64,000 bases of DNA, taken from the NCBI GenBank assembly GCA_000470055.1, contig HG326877.1, forward strand, positions 1 through 64,000, in the 5' to 3' direction. Positions 27,926 to 37,242 of the stretch are shown here, piece after piece. The notes under the pieces were generated by a model. It had not been told where the DNA came from. It saw only the letters and a list, made by a program, of their open reading frames with translations, and ran no database searches. The position numbers and the translations under genes were made by a program. Every line of letters begins with the position of its first letter. Positions within the stretch are counted from its first letter, which is position 1. This DNA comes from Campylobacter coli 76339. GTDB lineage: Bacteria > Campylobacterota > Campylobacteria > Campylobacterales > Campylobacteraceae.

Positions 27926-28921
27926 AACTAGTTTTTTTTAATTTCATTTTGTCTTATTTTTCTTTGTGCTTGTGGCACTAAAAGGCAGTATTTTGAACCT
28001 TCTCATACCGATGGAAAATTAAACTCCAGTGATAGTTTAAAAGCTAGCATTGTGGATTGGAATACCATTGCAGCAAAACTCAAAAATAACCAAGTAATTT
28101 TAAAAAATGATACAGCAATAAAAGATTTCAAACTAGATAAAAACTATATGCTTTTAGCATACCAAGAAGGCGAATTTATTGAAGCAGATGGTAATGGAAA
28201 TTTAAAAATATATAACAGCTCCCATGATGAAGTTTATTCTTATAAATTTGACGCTGCAGTTCTTGGCGTAGCCCTACATGGAGACGATTTAGCGCTTATC
28301 TTAGCGGATAATAGCATCGTTTTAGCTAACCGCTCTTTAGGTATAAAATTCAGTCAAAACCTAACACCTGCACCTGCACAAGATAGTCGCGTTGCAAATC
28401 CTATATTTTTAGATAATATCATTATTTATCCGACACTAGATGGAAAAATTACGATCGTATCAAAAAGCACTTTTGAGATTATTAAAGATGTAGTAATTTC
28501 AGCAGAAAGCTTTTTTAATAATGTTATCCATCTTAGCATAAGTGGAGATAAAATGATAGCTGCAACAGCTAAAAAAGTTATAGTAGTAAGCCCTGCTAGA
28601 ACTCTTTATTTGGATGCTGATATCAAAGATATTGCACTTGATAACAATACCATATTTATACTAGAAAAAAATGGTAATATCATAAAAACAGATTACAATC
28701 TGAGAAAGATCACTGAGAAAAAATTTGATTTTGCTATATTTACAAAAGTTAGTATATACAACAATCATCTTTATGCTTTTGAAAAAACAGGTTATTTAAT
28801 CAAATGCGATCTAAATCTTGAAAATATTCAAATTTTTGAACTTCCAAACGCAGTTGGAAAAATATCTTTTATGGGTAATGGAAAGTTTTATTACGGGGAT
28901 AAAATTTTAGATTTACCATGA
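27922..28921 (+). pseudogene. BamB-like beta-propeller lipoprotein gene with a +1 frameshift in the signal peptide
   Basis: The ATG at 27922 overlaps the YfgM-like stop. In the given sequence the frame runs through a T8 tract (27932-27939) and ends at a TAA after 19 codons. With T7 it reads a perfect lipoprotein signal (MKLVFLISFCLIFLCAC, Cys17) and continues in frame to 28921, giving 332 residues. The mature part has repeated short strands typical of a PQQ-like propeller (SGDKMIAATAKKVIVVSP, NTIFILEKNGNIIKTD), as in the outer-membrane assembly factor BamB. Without the correction only an internal frame from 28052 lacking any signal remains. Sequencing error or slippage in T7/T8 is the likely cause. 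Confidence 0.78.
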
Positions 28922-29205
28922 ATATTTTAAACGAGGTAATCAAGGTTTTAAAGCTAAATTTAAAACCTTTTGATTTAACAAATTTGACCAAAAAGAAGAC
29001 CTATCTTTGTGCTTTAGATGATGAAAATCTACTTTTAATATATACAGGAAAAGCAAGATTTATCAGCAAGGATGCTGTGTTTACAAATAATTTAGCAAAT
29101 GATTTTAAGTTAAAATATAAACATTTTTTTACTAAAAGTCCATTATGCTCGAAAGCAAAACATTATCTTGAGGAAAAAGGATTTCGTATTTATGCTATTT
29201 TGTGA
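28918..29205 (+). CDS. Small conserved protein of unknown function
   Basis: The start overlaps the stop of the BamB-like gene (CCATGA), and the end overlaps the coaX start. The 95 residues have no signal peptide and look cytoplasmic and basic, with two cysteines (positions 31 and 81) and a SRKAK-like positively charged C-terminal half. I do not recognise the family. Tight overlap on both sides indicates it is a genuine, co-translated gene. Confidence 0.7.
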   Translation: MNILNEVIKVLKLNLKPFDLTNLTKKKTYLCALDDENLLLIYTGKARFISKDAVFTNNLANDFKLKYKHFFTKSPLCSKAKHYLEEKGFRIYAIL

Positions 29206-29821
29206 TATTGGCAATTCGAATGCTAGCTTTTTAGATGATAATAAATTTTTTACTTTGAGTATAGAACAATTTTTAGAATTTAAAACTGAACAAAAAATTT
29301 TTTATATAAATGTTAATGAAAATATCAAAGAACATTTAAGAATGCATAAAAACTTTATAAATCTTGAGCCTTATTTTGTTTTTGATACTATTTATCAAGG
29401 TTTGGGTGTAGATCGTATCGCAGCTTGCTATACTATTGAAGATGGAGTTGTAGTGGATGCTGGTAGTGCGATTACGGTAGATATAGTATCAAATTCTATA
29501 CATTTAGGAGGATTTATCTTACCAGGTATTGCCAATTATAGAAAAATTTATGCTCATATTTCTCCTAGATTAAAACATGAATTCAATACTCAAATCAGCC
29601 TTGATGCTTTCCCTCAAAAAACAAGTGATGCTTTAAGTTATGGAGTTTTTAAAAGTATTTATTTGCTCATCAAAGATGCAGCGCAAAATAAAAAACTTTA
29701 TTTTACGGGCGGAGATGGACAATTTTTAGCAAATTATTTTGATTATGCCATTTACGATAAACTTCTCATTTTTAGAGGAATGAAGAAGATTATACAAGAA
29801 AATCCAAATTTGCTTTTATAG
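29192..29821 (+). CDS. coaX: Type III pantothenate kinase
   Basis: CoaX phosphorylates pantothenate, the first step of coenzyme A synthesis. From the preferred start at 29192 (MLFCDIGNSN, preceded by AAAAAGGA) it is 209 residues, short for the family but usual for Campylobacterota. Visible motifs are the phosphate-1 loop DIGNSN, GLGVDRIAACY and VVDAGSAITVDIV (Asp-containing active site), with GGFILPG downstream. An upstream in-frame ATG at 29168 would lie inside the preceding gene. Confidence 0.92.
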   Translation: MLFCDIGNSNASFLDDNKFFTLSIEQFLEFKTEQKIFYINVNENIKEHLRMHKNFINLEPYFVFDTIYQGLGVDRIAACYTIEDGVVVDAGSAITVDIVSNSIHLGGFILPGIANYRKIYAHISPRLKHEFNTQISLDAFPQKTSDALSYGVFKSIYLLIKDAAQNKKLYFTGGDGQFLANYFDYAIYDKLLIFRGMKKIIQENPNLLL

Positions 29822-29830
29822 TTTATGATG

Positions 29831-29853
29831 TTACAAAAATTCTCATTTTGTAA
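29831..29853 (+). terminator. Possible weak hairpin after coaX
   Basis: TTACAAAA / TTTTGTAA forms an 8-bp stem with a 7-base loop, followed by TTCTTTAATC. It may reduce read-through from the yfgM-coaX group into mqo. Confidence 0.4.
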
Positions 29854-29943
29854 TTCTTTAATCAAATTTAACTTTTTATAAAACAAATTTGGATTACACT
29901 TTTATTTAGAAAAAACTTTGATAAAAGCGAAAAAGGAAAAAAA

Positions 29944-31290
29944 ATGACTCAACAAGAATTCGATGTAGTTATCATCGGAGCGGGAATTTCTGGAGCAGCT
30001 TTATTTTATGAACTTGCAAGATATACAGATATTAAAAATATTGCCCTGATAGAAAAATATCATGCCCCTGCAACATTAAATTCCAAGGGAACAAGTAATT
30101 CTCAAACCATTCATTGTGGAGATATTGAAACCAACTACACTCTAGAAAAAGCTAAAAAAGTCAAAAGAACTGCTGATATGATAGTCAAGTATGGACTTTT
30201 GCAAAATGCTCAGAATCAATTTATGTTTTCTCATCAAAAAATGGCTTTAGCTGTTGGTGATATAGAATGTGAGTATATGAAAAAACGCCACGAAGAATTC
30301 AGCGAACTTTATCCTTATATGAAATTTTTTGATAAAGAAAAAATTAAACAAATCGAACCTAAAGTAGCCCTTGGAGAAAATGGAAGAGATGATAGACCTG
30401 AAAATATCTGTGCTATGGGGGTTGAAGCTGGAGAAGTTTTCACTACTGTAGATTTTGGAAAAATGAGTGCAAGCTTGATTGAGCAAGGACAAAAACAAGG
30501 TAAAAATACCTTTGTAGCTTTTAATCAAGAAATCGTTCATATAGAAAAAAAAGATGATATTTTTATCTTAAAAACAGATACCTATCAAGAATACCATTCT
30601 AAAGCTGTAGTTGTAAATGCAGGTGCACATTCTTTGTATTTAGCTCATAAAATGAATTTGGGCATGGATAAATCTTGTTGGCCTGTAGCAGGAAGTTTTT
30701 ATTTGACCAAGCAAAAACTACTCAACGGTAAGGTATATATGGTGCAAAATCCAAAACTGCCTTTTGCAGCCCTTCACGGAGATCCTGATTTGCTTGCAGA
30801 TATGAATACTCGTTTTGGTCCTACTGCACTAGTTATTCCAAAACTTGAACGCTATCATGGTTTAAAATCCGTTCCTGAATTTTTTGAAGCTTTAAAACTA
30901 GATAAAACCGTTTTAAAAGTTACATTGAATATGTTTAAAGATTCGACGATTAGAAATTATATATTCTATAACTATCTTTTTGAATTACCTTTTATCGATA
31001 AAAATTTATTTGTAAAAGATGCCAAGAAAATAGTCCCTAGCTTAAAAACAAGTGATATTTATTACGCAAAAGGTTTTGGAGGAGTGCGTCCTCAAGTAAT
31101 TGATAAAACCAAAGGAGAATTGATGCTAGGCGAAGCAAGTATCACTGAAATTCCTGGAATTATCTTCAATATGACTCCAAGCCCTGGTGCAACAAGCTGT
31201 TTAGGCAATGCTGAAAGAGATGCTAAGCTTATGTGCGAGTATTTAGGAGCTAGATTTGATGAGGATAAATTTGCTTCAGAATTATTGTAG
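29944..31290 (+). CDS. mqo: Malate:quinone oxidoreductase
   Basis: This 448-residue FAD enzyme oxidises malate to oxaloacetate and reduces menaquinone at the inner membrane. It has an N-terminal GAGISGAALFYELARY dinucleotide fold, GTSNSQTIHCGD, and the C-terminal FNMTPSPGATSCLGNAERDA that closes the FAD site. It is the divergent Campylobacterota form, about 450 residues against about 500 in E. coli. It precedes pyk by 52 bases; together with frdCAB it forms part of the C4-acid respiratory metabolism in this window. Confidence 0.88.
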   Translation: MTQQEFDVVIIGAGISGAALFYELARYTDIKNIALIEKYHAPATLNSKGTSNSQTIHCGDIETNYTLEKAKKVKRTADMIVKYGLLQNAQNQFMFSHQKMALAVGDIECEYMKKRHEEFSELYPYMKFFDKEKIKQIEPKVALGENGRDDRPENICAMGVEAGEVFTTVDFGKMSASLIEQGQKQGKNTFVAFNQEIVHIEKKDDIFILKTDTYQEYHSKAVVVNAGAHSLYLAHKMNLGMDKSCWPVAGSFYLTKQKLLNGKVYMVQNPKLPFAALHGDPDLLADMNTRFGPTALVIPKLERYHGLKSVPEFFEALKLDKTVLKVTLNMFKDSTIRNYIFYNYLFELPFIDKNLFVKDAKKIVPSLKTSDIYYAKGFGGVRPQVIDKTKGELMLGEASITEIPGIIFNMTPSPGATSCLGNAERDAKLMCEYLGARFDEDKFASELL

Positions 31291-31342
31291 TCTTTTTGTT
31301 TCCAAAGTTTGATTATAATTTAAAGAAAAAAAGGAGAACAGC

Positions 31343-32785
31343 GTGCTAAAAAAAACTAAAATTGTAGCTACAGTTGGGCCAGCAAGCGAAAAAGAAGATG
31401 TTTTACGCCAAATGATAATCAATGGCGTAAATGTTTTCCGTTTAAACTTCTCCCATGGAACACACGAATACCATAAAAATAATCTAGAAACTATACGCAA
31501 AGTTGCAAAAGAACTCAATACTCGCGTAGGAATTTTACAAGATATAAGCGGGCCAAAAATTCGCACAGGAGAATTAAAGGCTCCTTTTGAGCTTAAAAAA
31601 GGCGATAGGCTTGATTTTTATTATGAAAAAATCGTAGGCGAGCAAATTGCACCGAGTCATTATAAACTTAGCATAAATCAAAGTGAAATTTTAAATATGC
31701 TAAAACTGGATGAATACATCTATCTATACGATGGCTCCATCAAAGCAAAAGTCACTGCTAAGGACAATGAAAAAATTGAAACCCTTATAGAAAATGATGG
31801 GTTTTTAAATTCAAACAAAGGTATTAATTTTCCAAATACTAAAATCAATATCGATGTTATCACGCAAAAAGATAAAAAAGATTTGCTTTGGGGTATAGAA
31901 AATGAAGTTGATTTTCTAGCTATTTCTTTTGTTCAAAATGCTCATGATATTGATGAAGTTCGTGAAATTTTAGCTCAAAACAATGCTAAAATCTCTATAT
32001 TTGCAAAAATAGAAAAATTTGATGCGGTAGAAAACATAGATGAAATTATAGCATCTAGCGATGGTATAATGGTCGCGCGTGGAGATCTTGGTATAGAAGT
32101 TCCTTATTATAAAGTACCTAATATACAAAAAGCAATCATCCACAAAGCCAACAATGCTTCAAAACCTGTTATAACAGCTACACAAATGCTCTTTTCTCTT
32201 GCAAAAAGCAAAACCGCTACAAGAGCTGAAATTTCAGATGTTGCCAATGCTGTTTTAGATGGGACGGATGCTGTAATGCTTAGTGAAGAAAGTGCAGTAG
32301 GTATAGATCCAGCAAATGCAGTTGATATCATGTGTCAAACCATCATTGAAACCGAAAAACGCTATCCTTATAATAAATTTAACGAATTTGAAAATCTTGA
32401 TAATACAGATAAGATCATGCGTTCTTCAGCGCATCTTGCAACAGATCTTGATGCTGATGCTATTTTTTCTTTAACCAGTAGTGGAAAATCTGCTATTAAA
32501 ATTTCAAGATACCGTCCAAATATGGAAATCATAGCAGTAGCTCACTCCGAAAAAACATTAAATTCTTTAAGTATAGTTTGGGGTGTTAATCCTGCTATTT
32601 TAGTTAATAAAAGTGAGGATTTAACAGATTTACTTAGAGATTCTGTAAAATCTAGCGTTGAAAAAGGTTTTATGGATGAGAATAAATGCTATCTACTCAC
32701 TGCAGGTTTCCCAACAGGAGTAGAAGGCACAAGCAATCTTATACGCATACTTGCAAAAGAACAAATTAACTACTACCTTAAATAG
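31343..32785 (+). CDS. pyk: Pyruvate kinase
   Basis: This 480-residue enzyme converts PEP and ADP to pyruvate and ATP. The GTG start follows AAGGAG. Motifs are TVGPASEKEDVL, NFSHGTHEYH, FAKIEKFDAVENIDEII (catalytic Lys), MVARGDLGIEVP and ATQMLFS. The C-terminal allosteric domain is complete. Campylobacter lacks phosphofructokinase, so Pyk acts mainly in amino-acid and organic-acid carbon flow. Confidence 0.97.
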   Translation: MLKKTKIVATVGPASEKEDVLRQMIINGVNVFRLNFSHGTHEYHKNNLETIRKVAKELNTRVGILQDISGPKIRTGELKAPFELKKGDRLDFYYEKIVGEQIAPSHYKLSINQSEILNMLKLDEYIYLYDGSIKAKVTAKDNEKIETLIENDGFLNSNKGINFPNTKINIDVITQKDKKDLLWGIENEVDFLAISFVQNAHDIDEVREILAQNNAKISIFAKIEKFDAVENIDEIIASSDGIMVARGDLGIEVPYYKVPNIQKAIIHKANNASKPVITATQMLFSLAKSKTATRAEISDVANAVLDGTDAVMLSEESAVGIDPANAVDIMCQTIIETEKRYPYNKFNEFENLDNTDKIMRSSAHLATDLDADAIFSLTSSGKSAIKISRYRPNMEIIAVAHSEKTLNSLSIVWGVNPAILVNKSEDLTDLLRDSVKSSVEKGFMDENKCYLLTAGFPTGVEGTSNLIRILAKEQINYYLK

Positions 32786-32807
32786 ACTTTACTTTAAGTC
32801 TATTTAA
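32778..32807 (+). terminator. Hairpin overlapping the pyk stop codon
   Basis: A perfect 12-bp stem (TTAAATAGACTT / AAGTCTATTTAA) with a 6-base loop TACTTT begins within the last codons of pyk, and its TAG is in the left arm. There is no long T-run, so termination efficiency is uncertain. Confidence 0.6.
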
Positions 32808-32814
32808 GCCCAAC

Positions 32815-32841
32815 TAAAATTTAGCTCACAATAGTCGATAT
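32815..32841 (+). promoter_or_regulatory. Sigma-28 (FliA) promoter
   Basis: TAAA (32815-32818), a 15-base spacer and GTCGATAT (32834-32841) match the FliA pattern TAAA-N15-GCCGATAA and the Campylobacter -10 variant CGATAT. It lies about 30 bases upstream of the ATG of the flagellar co-expressed gene. Confidence 0.85.
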
Positions 32842-32872
32842 AGAATTAGCCTCATTATAAAAAGGAGCAGAA

Positions 32873-33499
32873 ATGCAAATAAATACTTTTTCCAATGTCG
32901 CTAGTATGGCACAAGCTCAGGTTAGCAATAAGAAGGCAGATACTAACACTAAAGAGAACACAAAAGACACAAATGTTCAAAGTGCTAATTCAAATCAAGA
33001 TATCCTAGACAAGCTCAACGCACTTGGCGGCAAGGGTATTAGTCAAATTTATCTTGTGCAATTTCAGCAACAAACCATGAGTACTGTTTTAAACACAAGC
33101 AATGCTCAAGCTGGAATTAACGATCTTTTAGGAGGCAAAGATTTAAATTCTATAAAATCTATGCTTTCAGATATTGACTTTACGTCTTTAGGTTATAATG
33201 GCAAAAATCCACTCGAAATGAATACCGATGAACTCAATCAACTCATCAGCGAAGAAGGGTTTTTTGGTATTGACAATACAGCAAATCGTATTGCTGATTT
33301 TGTCATAAAAGGTGCTGGAAACGATGTTGAAAAGCTTAAAAAGGGGCTAGAAGGTATAAAACAAGGATTTGAGCAAGCAGAAAAAATTTGGGGCGGAGAG
33401 CTTCCTCAAATCAGCCAAGACACAATCGAAGCTACGATAAAAAAAGTTAGCGATCGTATTGATGAACTTGGTGGAAAAACTTTAGACCTTAAAGCATAA
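32873..33499 (+). CDS. Flagellar co-expressed determinant, FedB-like
   Basis: This 208-residue soluble protein has no signal peptide or membrane helix. The N-terminus (MQINTFSNVASMAQAQ) and Asn/Thr/Lys-rich residues 20-45 look like an unfolded export leader; the remainder is helical with a Gly-rich spacer. A sigma-28 promoter drives it, and the flagellar motor gene pflB is its convergent neighbour. From memory the C. jejuni orthologue (Cj0391c) is one of the Fed proteins, co-expressed with flagella and needed for chick colonisation rather than motility. SD AAAGGAG precedes the ATG. Confidence 0.85.
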   Translation: MQINTFSNVASMAQAQVSNKKADTNTKENTKDTNVQSANSNQDILDKLNALGGKGISQIYLVQFQQQTMSTVLNTSNAQAGINDLLGGKDLNSIKSMLSDIDFTSLGYNGKNPLEMNTDELNQLISEEGFFGIDNTANRIADFVIKGAGNDVEKLKKGLEGIKQGFEQAEKIWGGELPQISQDTIEATIKKVSDRIDELGGKTLDLKA

Positions 33500-33527
33500 A
33501 AAGGTGTTTGGATTACCAAACGCCTTT
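33500..33527. terminator. Bidirectional terminator between FedB-like gene and pflB
   Basis: A 12-bp stem (AAAGGTGTTTGG / CCAAACGCCTTT, one G-T pair) with loop ATTA is flanked by A and T runs, directly between two convergent stops. Confidence 0.85.
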
Positions 33528-33528
33528 A

Positions 33529-35988
33529 TTAGTTTCTTATATCAAAAGTGAAAAATTCACTCTTAAAATCATTAGGCAAGGTTCTATACTGCGTCATTGC
33601 CGCTTCATAATTACCCACTTCTTGATAAAGCAAACCTAAAGCCACTTTACTTTCTTTACTATTTTTATCTGTGAGTTTTGAAAGTTGCAAAAGAGCAATG
33701 GCTGAGTTTGGATTATTTGCACCTATGGCAGCTACGGCAGCTAAAAATAAAGTCTTAGAATCTTTGGCGCCGTATTCATCGATTAAGATATTATACAAAG
33801 CGTAAGATTCCTCATACTGTTGTGCAAAAATATCCAGATAAGCTAAAGTCTGTATCATACCCTCATCTTTAATCTTAGAAGTATTGATCAATGTTTTGAA
33901 TTTCTGTCTTTCTAAATTTAAAAGCCCTGCAATATGCATTAAATTAACATACAATTCTCTAGCAATATTTGATCCCCCAAAGACACTTCGGTAATCCACT
34001 TGTAAATTCTTAAAATGAATTTGAGCATTTTGGGCATATTCTTTAATATTTAAATTCGAATTTAAAGAATTAAAATACAAAATATTTGCCACAATATCCT
34101 GTGGGAGCTCTGATTTTAATTTGGCGATTTTTACATCTACTTGATTATTAAGATTGTTATTTTTTGCAACAATAGCTTCAAAAATAAGACTTAAAGGCGT
34201 CTTTTGTTCATTCTCATCCAAATAAGGCAACATAGAAACATAATCACCATTAGCTAAAAATAGCATATTTTTTTGCATATTGGCTTTAAAATTTGGATCT
34301 GCTGTAATATTATCAAGAATTTCGTGATAAAGTTTAGTGGTATCATTATCACTCAATTTCCCGCAAAACATTGCAAAGGCACCCGCTAAATAATTCTTAG
34401 GATTTAGATGATAAGAACTAGAAAAATGCTTATAAGCAAGTTCATAATTTTGCATCTGTGCATAGGTTAAAGCAAGATTGTATTGCAAAATACTGTGCTC
34501 AGGATAATCTTTTAACAAAGCTTGAAATTCTTGATTTGCAAGTCTTAATTTTTGATTTAGCGCGTTATTGATAATATTAGCAATTTTAACATTAGTTGAA
34601 GATAGAGCTTTGCTGGTAGCCAAATACTTTTGACCGTCTGAACTATCGTCTATAAAGTCTGCAATATTAGCTTTTTTTATATAAAGTGATGCTTGTTTTG
34701 AATCAAAAACCTGATATGGAGCAAAGTAAAAAAGTAAATCAAACTGATCTTTTTGTTTTTTTAAGATATCATTGGAAAAATTTCTCTGTGCTATAGCTAT
34801 ATTAAAAAGCTCTTTATTTAAACGCACCTTGATCTTATATCTATCTAAAATTTTATACTTATCTTCATCGTTTCTATAGGCCTCTTGAAGACGCATTAAC
34901 ATATCTTGAAAATTTCCTGTTTTGATATCAAGCAAAGTTAAAGCTGAAAGACTTTGATTAAAATCTCTTTCAATTTTCATTGCTGTATTTAGAGCAGCTT
35001 TAGCTTTGTCGTATTCCCCCATTCTTGCATATAAAAGCCCTAAAGAAAGACTAGGTTCAAAACTTCCTTGGGTGTTTAATTGCTGAACAGACTTTGCATC
35101 AAAATCCATTTTTGCATAAATTTTAGCAGATAAATATTTAGATACATCCGTATAAGGCTCCAAATTTACGCGTTGTAGCATTTGCAAAGCTTCAGGATAA
35201 TAACCTTTGTAATAATTAATCAAGGCCAAATAATAATCATATAATTTAGATTTTCCTTCTTTGGGAAGATAAACTTGTGCTAAATCTATATAATATTTAA
35301 ATTTTTCTTTATCATTAAGCTTTAAAGCACAAACAGCAGCATTAATAGCCGCTACACTTTGATTTTCTCCATTAGCGATTGCCTTTTTAAAACTATCAAA
35401 AGCTTTGTCAAATTTGCCCTCATTCATTTGGGAAACCCCTAGGTTATAATTAGACAAAGATTCATTATAAACGGCAATTTGCTCATAAACCTTCAAAGCT
35501 TGTTCTACTTCACCCTTTAAATAAAGCGCATTTGCCTTTTGTATCATCCCATCAACTTTTGTCATATCATTATAATTATAGGATTCATCAGGCATAACCA
35601 CAGGCTGTTCAATAGGCTTTGATGCGATGATATCAGGTTTGATCTTTCCCTCATTAAAGGTTAAATAAAATAAAGTAAATACCAAAATACAAATAATTCC
35701 TAAAGATAAACCCACAAGGGACATAAATTTACGATCTTTATACCATGGAGTAGGCTCATCTTCTTTCACCTCTTCAAAAGTCGATGATTCCTCCGGTGCG
35801 CTTTCTCTTGTAAATTTAAAACCGCCATCGCTATCTTCTTTAGGCAATTCCTCCGGCAAAGATGCAAATTCTTCATCCTCAGGAGCCTGACCCTCTTGTC
35901 CCTTGAAATCCCCTAGACTTTCATCAAGTCTTGGCTCATTTAAAGCATCTTCGGGTTTTTCAAGAACTATATCTTCTTTATCTGCCAT
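33529..35988 (-). CDS. pflB: Flagellar motor disk protein PflB
   Basis: This 819-residue protein has an acidic cytoplasmic N-terminus (1-85), one membrane helix (about 89-110) and a very long periplasmic solenoid of TPR-like repeats (from about 125 to the end). It matches PflB (paralysed flagella B), which with PflA forms the medial disk scaffold that places the stator units at wide radius in the Campylobacter motor. Typical repeat pieces are AYFKKAIANGENQ-like and LALTYAQMQNYELAYKHF. It is transcribed with serS downstream of the trpS/aroK group. Confidence 0.9.
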   Translation of the reverse strand: MADKEDIVLEKPEDALNEPRLDESLGDFKGQEGQAPEDEEFASLPEELPKEDSDGGFKFTRESAPEESSTFEEVKEDEPTPWYKDRKFMSLVGLSLGIICILVFTLFYLTFNEGKIKPDIIASKPIEQPVVMPDESYNYNDMTKVDGMIQKANALYLKGEVEQALKVYEQIAVYNESLSNYNLGVSQMNEGKFDKAFDSFKKAIANGENQSVAAINAAVCALKLNDKEKFKYYIDLAQVYLPKEGKSKLYDYYLALINYYKGYYPEALQMLQRVNLEPYTDVSKYLSAKIYAKMDFDAKSVQQLNTQGSFEPSLSLGLLYARMGEYDKAKAALNTAMKIERDFNQSLSALTLLDIKTGNFQDMLMRLQEAYRNDEDKYKILDRYKIKVRLNKELFNIAIAQRNFSNDILKKQKDQFDLLFYFAPYQVFDSKQASLYIKKANIADFIDDSSDGQKYLATSKALSSTNVKIANIINNALNQKLRLANQEFQALLKDYPEHSILQYNLALTYAQMQNYELAYKHFSSSYHLNPKNYLAGAFAMFCGKLSDNDTTKLYHEILDNITADPNFKANMQKNMLFLANGDYVSMLPYLDENEQKTPLSLIFEAIVAKNNNLNNQVDVKIAKLKSELPQDIVANILYFNSLNSNLNIKEYAQNAQIHFKNLQVDYRSVFGGSNIARELYVNLMHIAGLLNLERQKFKTLINTSKIKDEGMIQTLAYLDIFAQQYEESYALYNILIDEYGAKDSKTLFLAAVAAIGANNPNSAIALLQLSKLTDKNSKESKVALGLLYQEVGNYEAAMTQYRTLPNDFKSEFFTFDIRN

Positions 35989-35997
35989 TTATACTCT

Positions 35998-37233
35998 TTA
36001 AAAATATTTTTTCAATACATCAGGAATTTGAATTTTACCCTCTTTATCTTGATAATTTTCCATAATAGCAACCAAAGTTCTACCTACCGCTAAAGAAGAG
36101 CCATTTAAAGTATGAACTAATTCATTTTTCCCTTTTTCATTTTTATAGCGAATTTTTGCACGCCTTGCTTGAAAATCACGACAATTAGAAACAGAACTGA
36201 TTTCGCGATATTTATTTTGCGATGGTATCCATACCTCAAGATCTATAGTCTTTGCTGCGCTAAAACCTAGATCTCCGGTACAAAGCATCAAATGTCTATG
36301 AGCTAAACCTAAAGAGCTGAGTAAATCACTTGCGCATTCTACCATTTCATTAAAAACACTGTCGCTTTGTTCAGGTTTGGTAATACTCACAAGCTCTACT
36401 TTTTCAAATTGATGCTGACGGATAATGCCTCTTGTGTCACGCCCTGCACTTCCTGCTTCTTTTCTAAAACAAGCACTATAGCAAGTCATTTTAATAGGCA
36501 AACTTTCACTCGTTAAGATTTCTCCACTATAAAGATTTGTCACAGGAATTTCAGAAGTTGAGATTAAATACAAATCCTCATCCTCTATCTTATACATATC
36601 ATCTTTAAATTTAGGAAGCTGTCCTGTGCCAAACATCGTAGGACTATTTACCAAAAAAGGCACATTTACAAATTCAAACCCACGACTTCGGTTAAAATCT
36701 ATCATATAATTTACCAAAGCACGGCTTAGCAAAGCTCCTTCATTTTTAAGCACGCAGAAACGACTTTGTGAAATTTTTACCCCTCGCACAAAATCAAGCC
36801 AGTTTAAACTCTCTCCTAAATCATGGTGTTCTTTTGGAGTAAAATCAAATTGAGGGGGTGTTAAAACTTTTTTTATTTCAACATTTTCTTCCTCATCTTC
36901 ACCCACAGGAACGCATTCATCAGGGATATTTGGAATAGCATGAGCAATGGTTTCTAACTCATTTTCCAAAGCATTTACTTTTGTATTTTGCTCATTGATT
37001 TTAATTTTATTTTCACTGAGTTTTGCTTTCAAGCTTTCTTTGTCTTCTGCGGTGGCTAGTTCTTTGCTGAATTTATTTTGAAAAGCTTGAAATTCTTCCA
37101 AGCTCGCTTTTTCTTTTTTCAAATTCGCAAAAAGCTCGGCAAGATTTTTCAATATATTTTCGTCTACTTTTTTATTTTGTAGCTTTTTAGCCACCTCATC
37201 GAAATTATTTTGTAAATTTTTTAAATCAAGCAT
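35998..37233 (-). CDS. serS: Seryl-tRNA synthetase
   Basis: This 411-residue class IIa synthetase has an N-terminal long antiparallel coiled coil (about 25-105) that recognises tRNA-Ser. Motif 2 ([20 protein letters not shown]) and motif 3 ([19 protein letters not shown]) are intact. Neighbours are trpS (9-base gap) and pflB (9-base gap) in the same direction. Confidence 0.97.
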   Translation of the reverse strand: MLDLKNLQNNFDEVAKKLQNKKVDENILKNLAELFANLKKEKASLEEFQAFQNKFSKELATAEDKESLKAKLSENKIKINEQNTKVNALENELETIAHAIPNIPDECVPVGEDEEENVEIKKVLTPPQFDFTPKEHHDLGESLNWLDFVRGVKISQSRFCVLKNEGALLSRALVNYMIDFNRSRGFEFVNVPFLVNSPTMFGTGQLPKFKDDMYKIEDEDLYLISTSEIPVTNLYSGEILTSESLPIKMTCYSACFRKEAGSAGRDTRGIIRQHQFEKVELVSITKPEQSDSVFNEMVECASDLLSSLGLAHRHLMLCTGDLGFSAAKTIDLEVWIPSQNKYREISSVSNCRDFQARRAKIRYKNEKGKNELVHTLNGSSLAVGRTLVAIMENYQDKEGKIQIPDVLKKYF

Positions 37234-37242
37234 TTTTACTCC

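Noticed and set aside
28052-28921. Independent gene starting at an internal GTG/ATT-type start inside the BamB-like region
   Set aside because: Coding sequence with a lipoprotein signal continues upstream to the ATG at 27922 once one T is removed; the shorter protein would lack any export signal.
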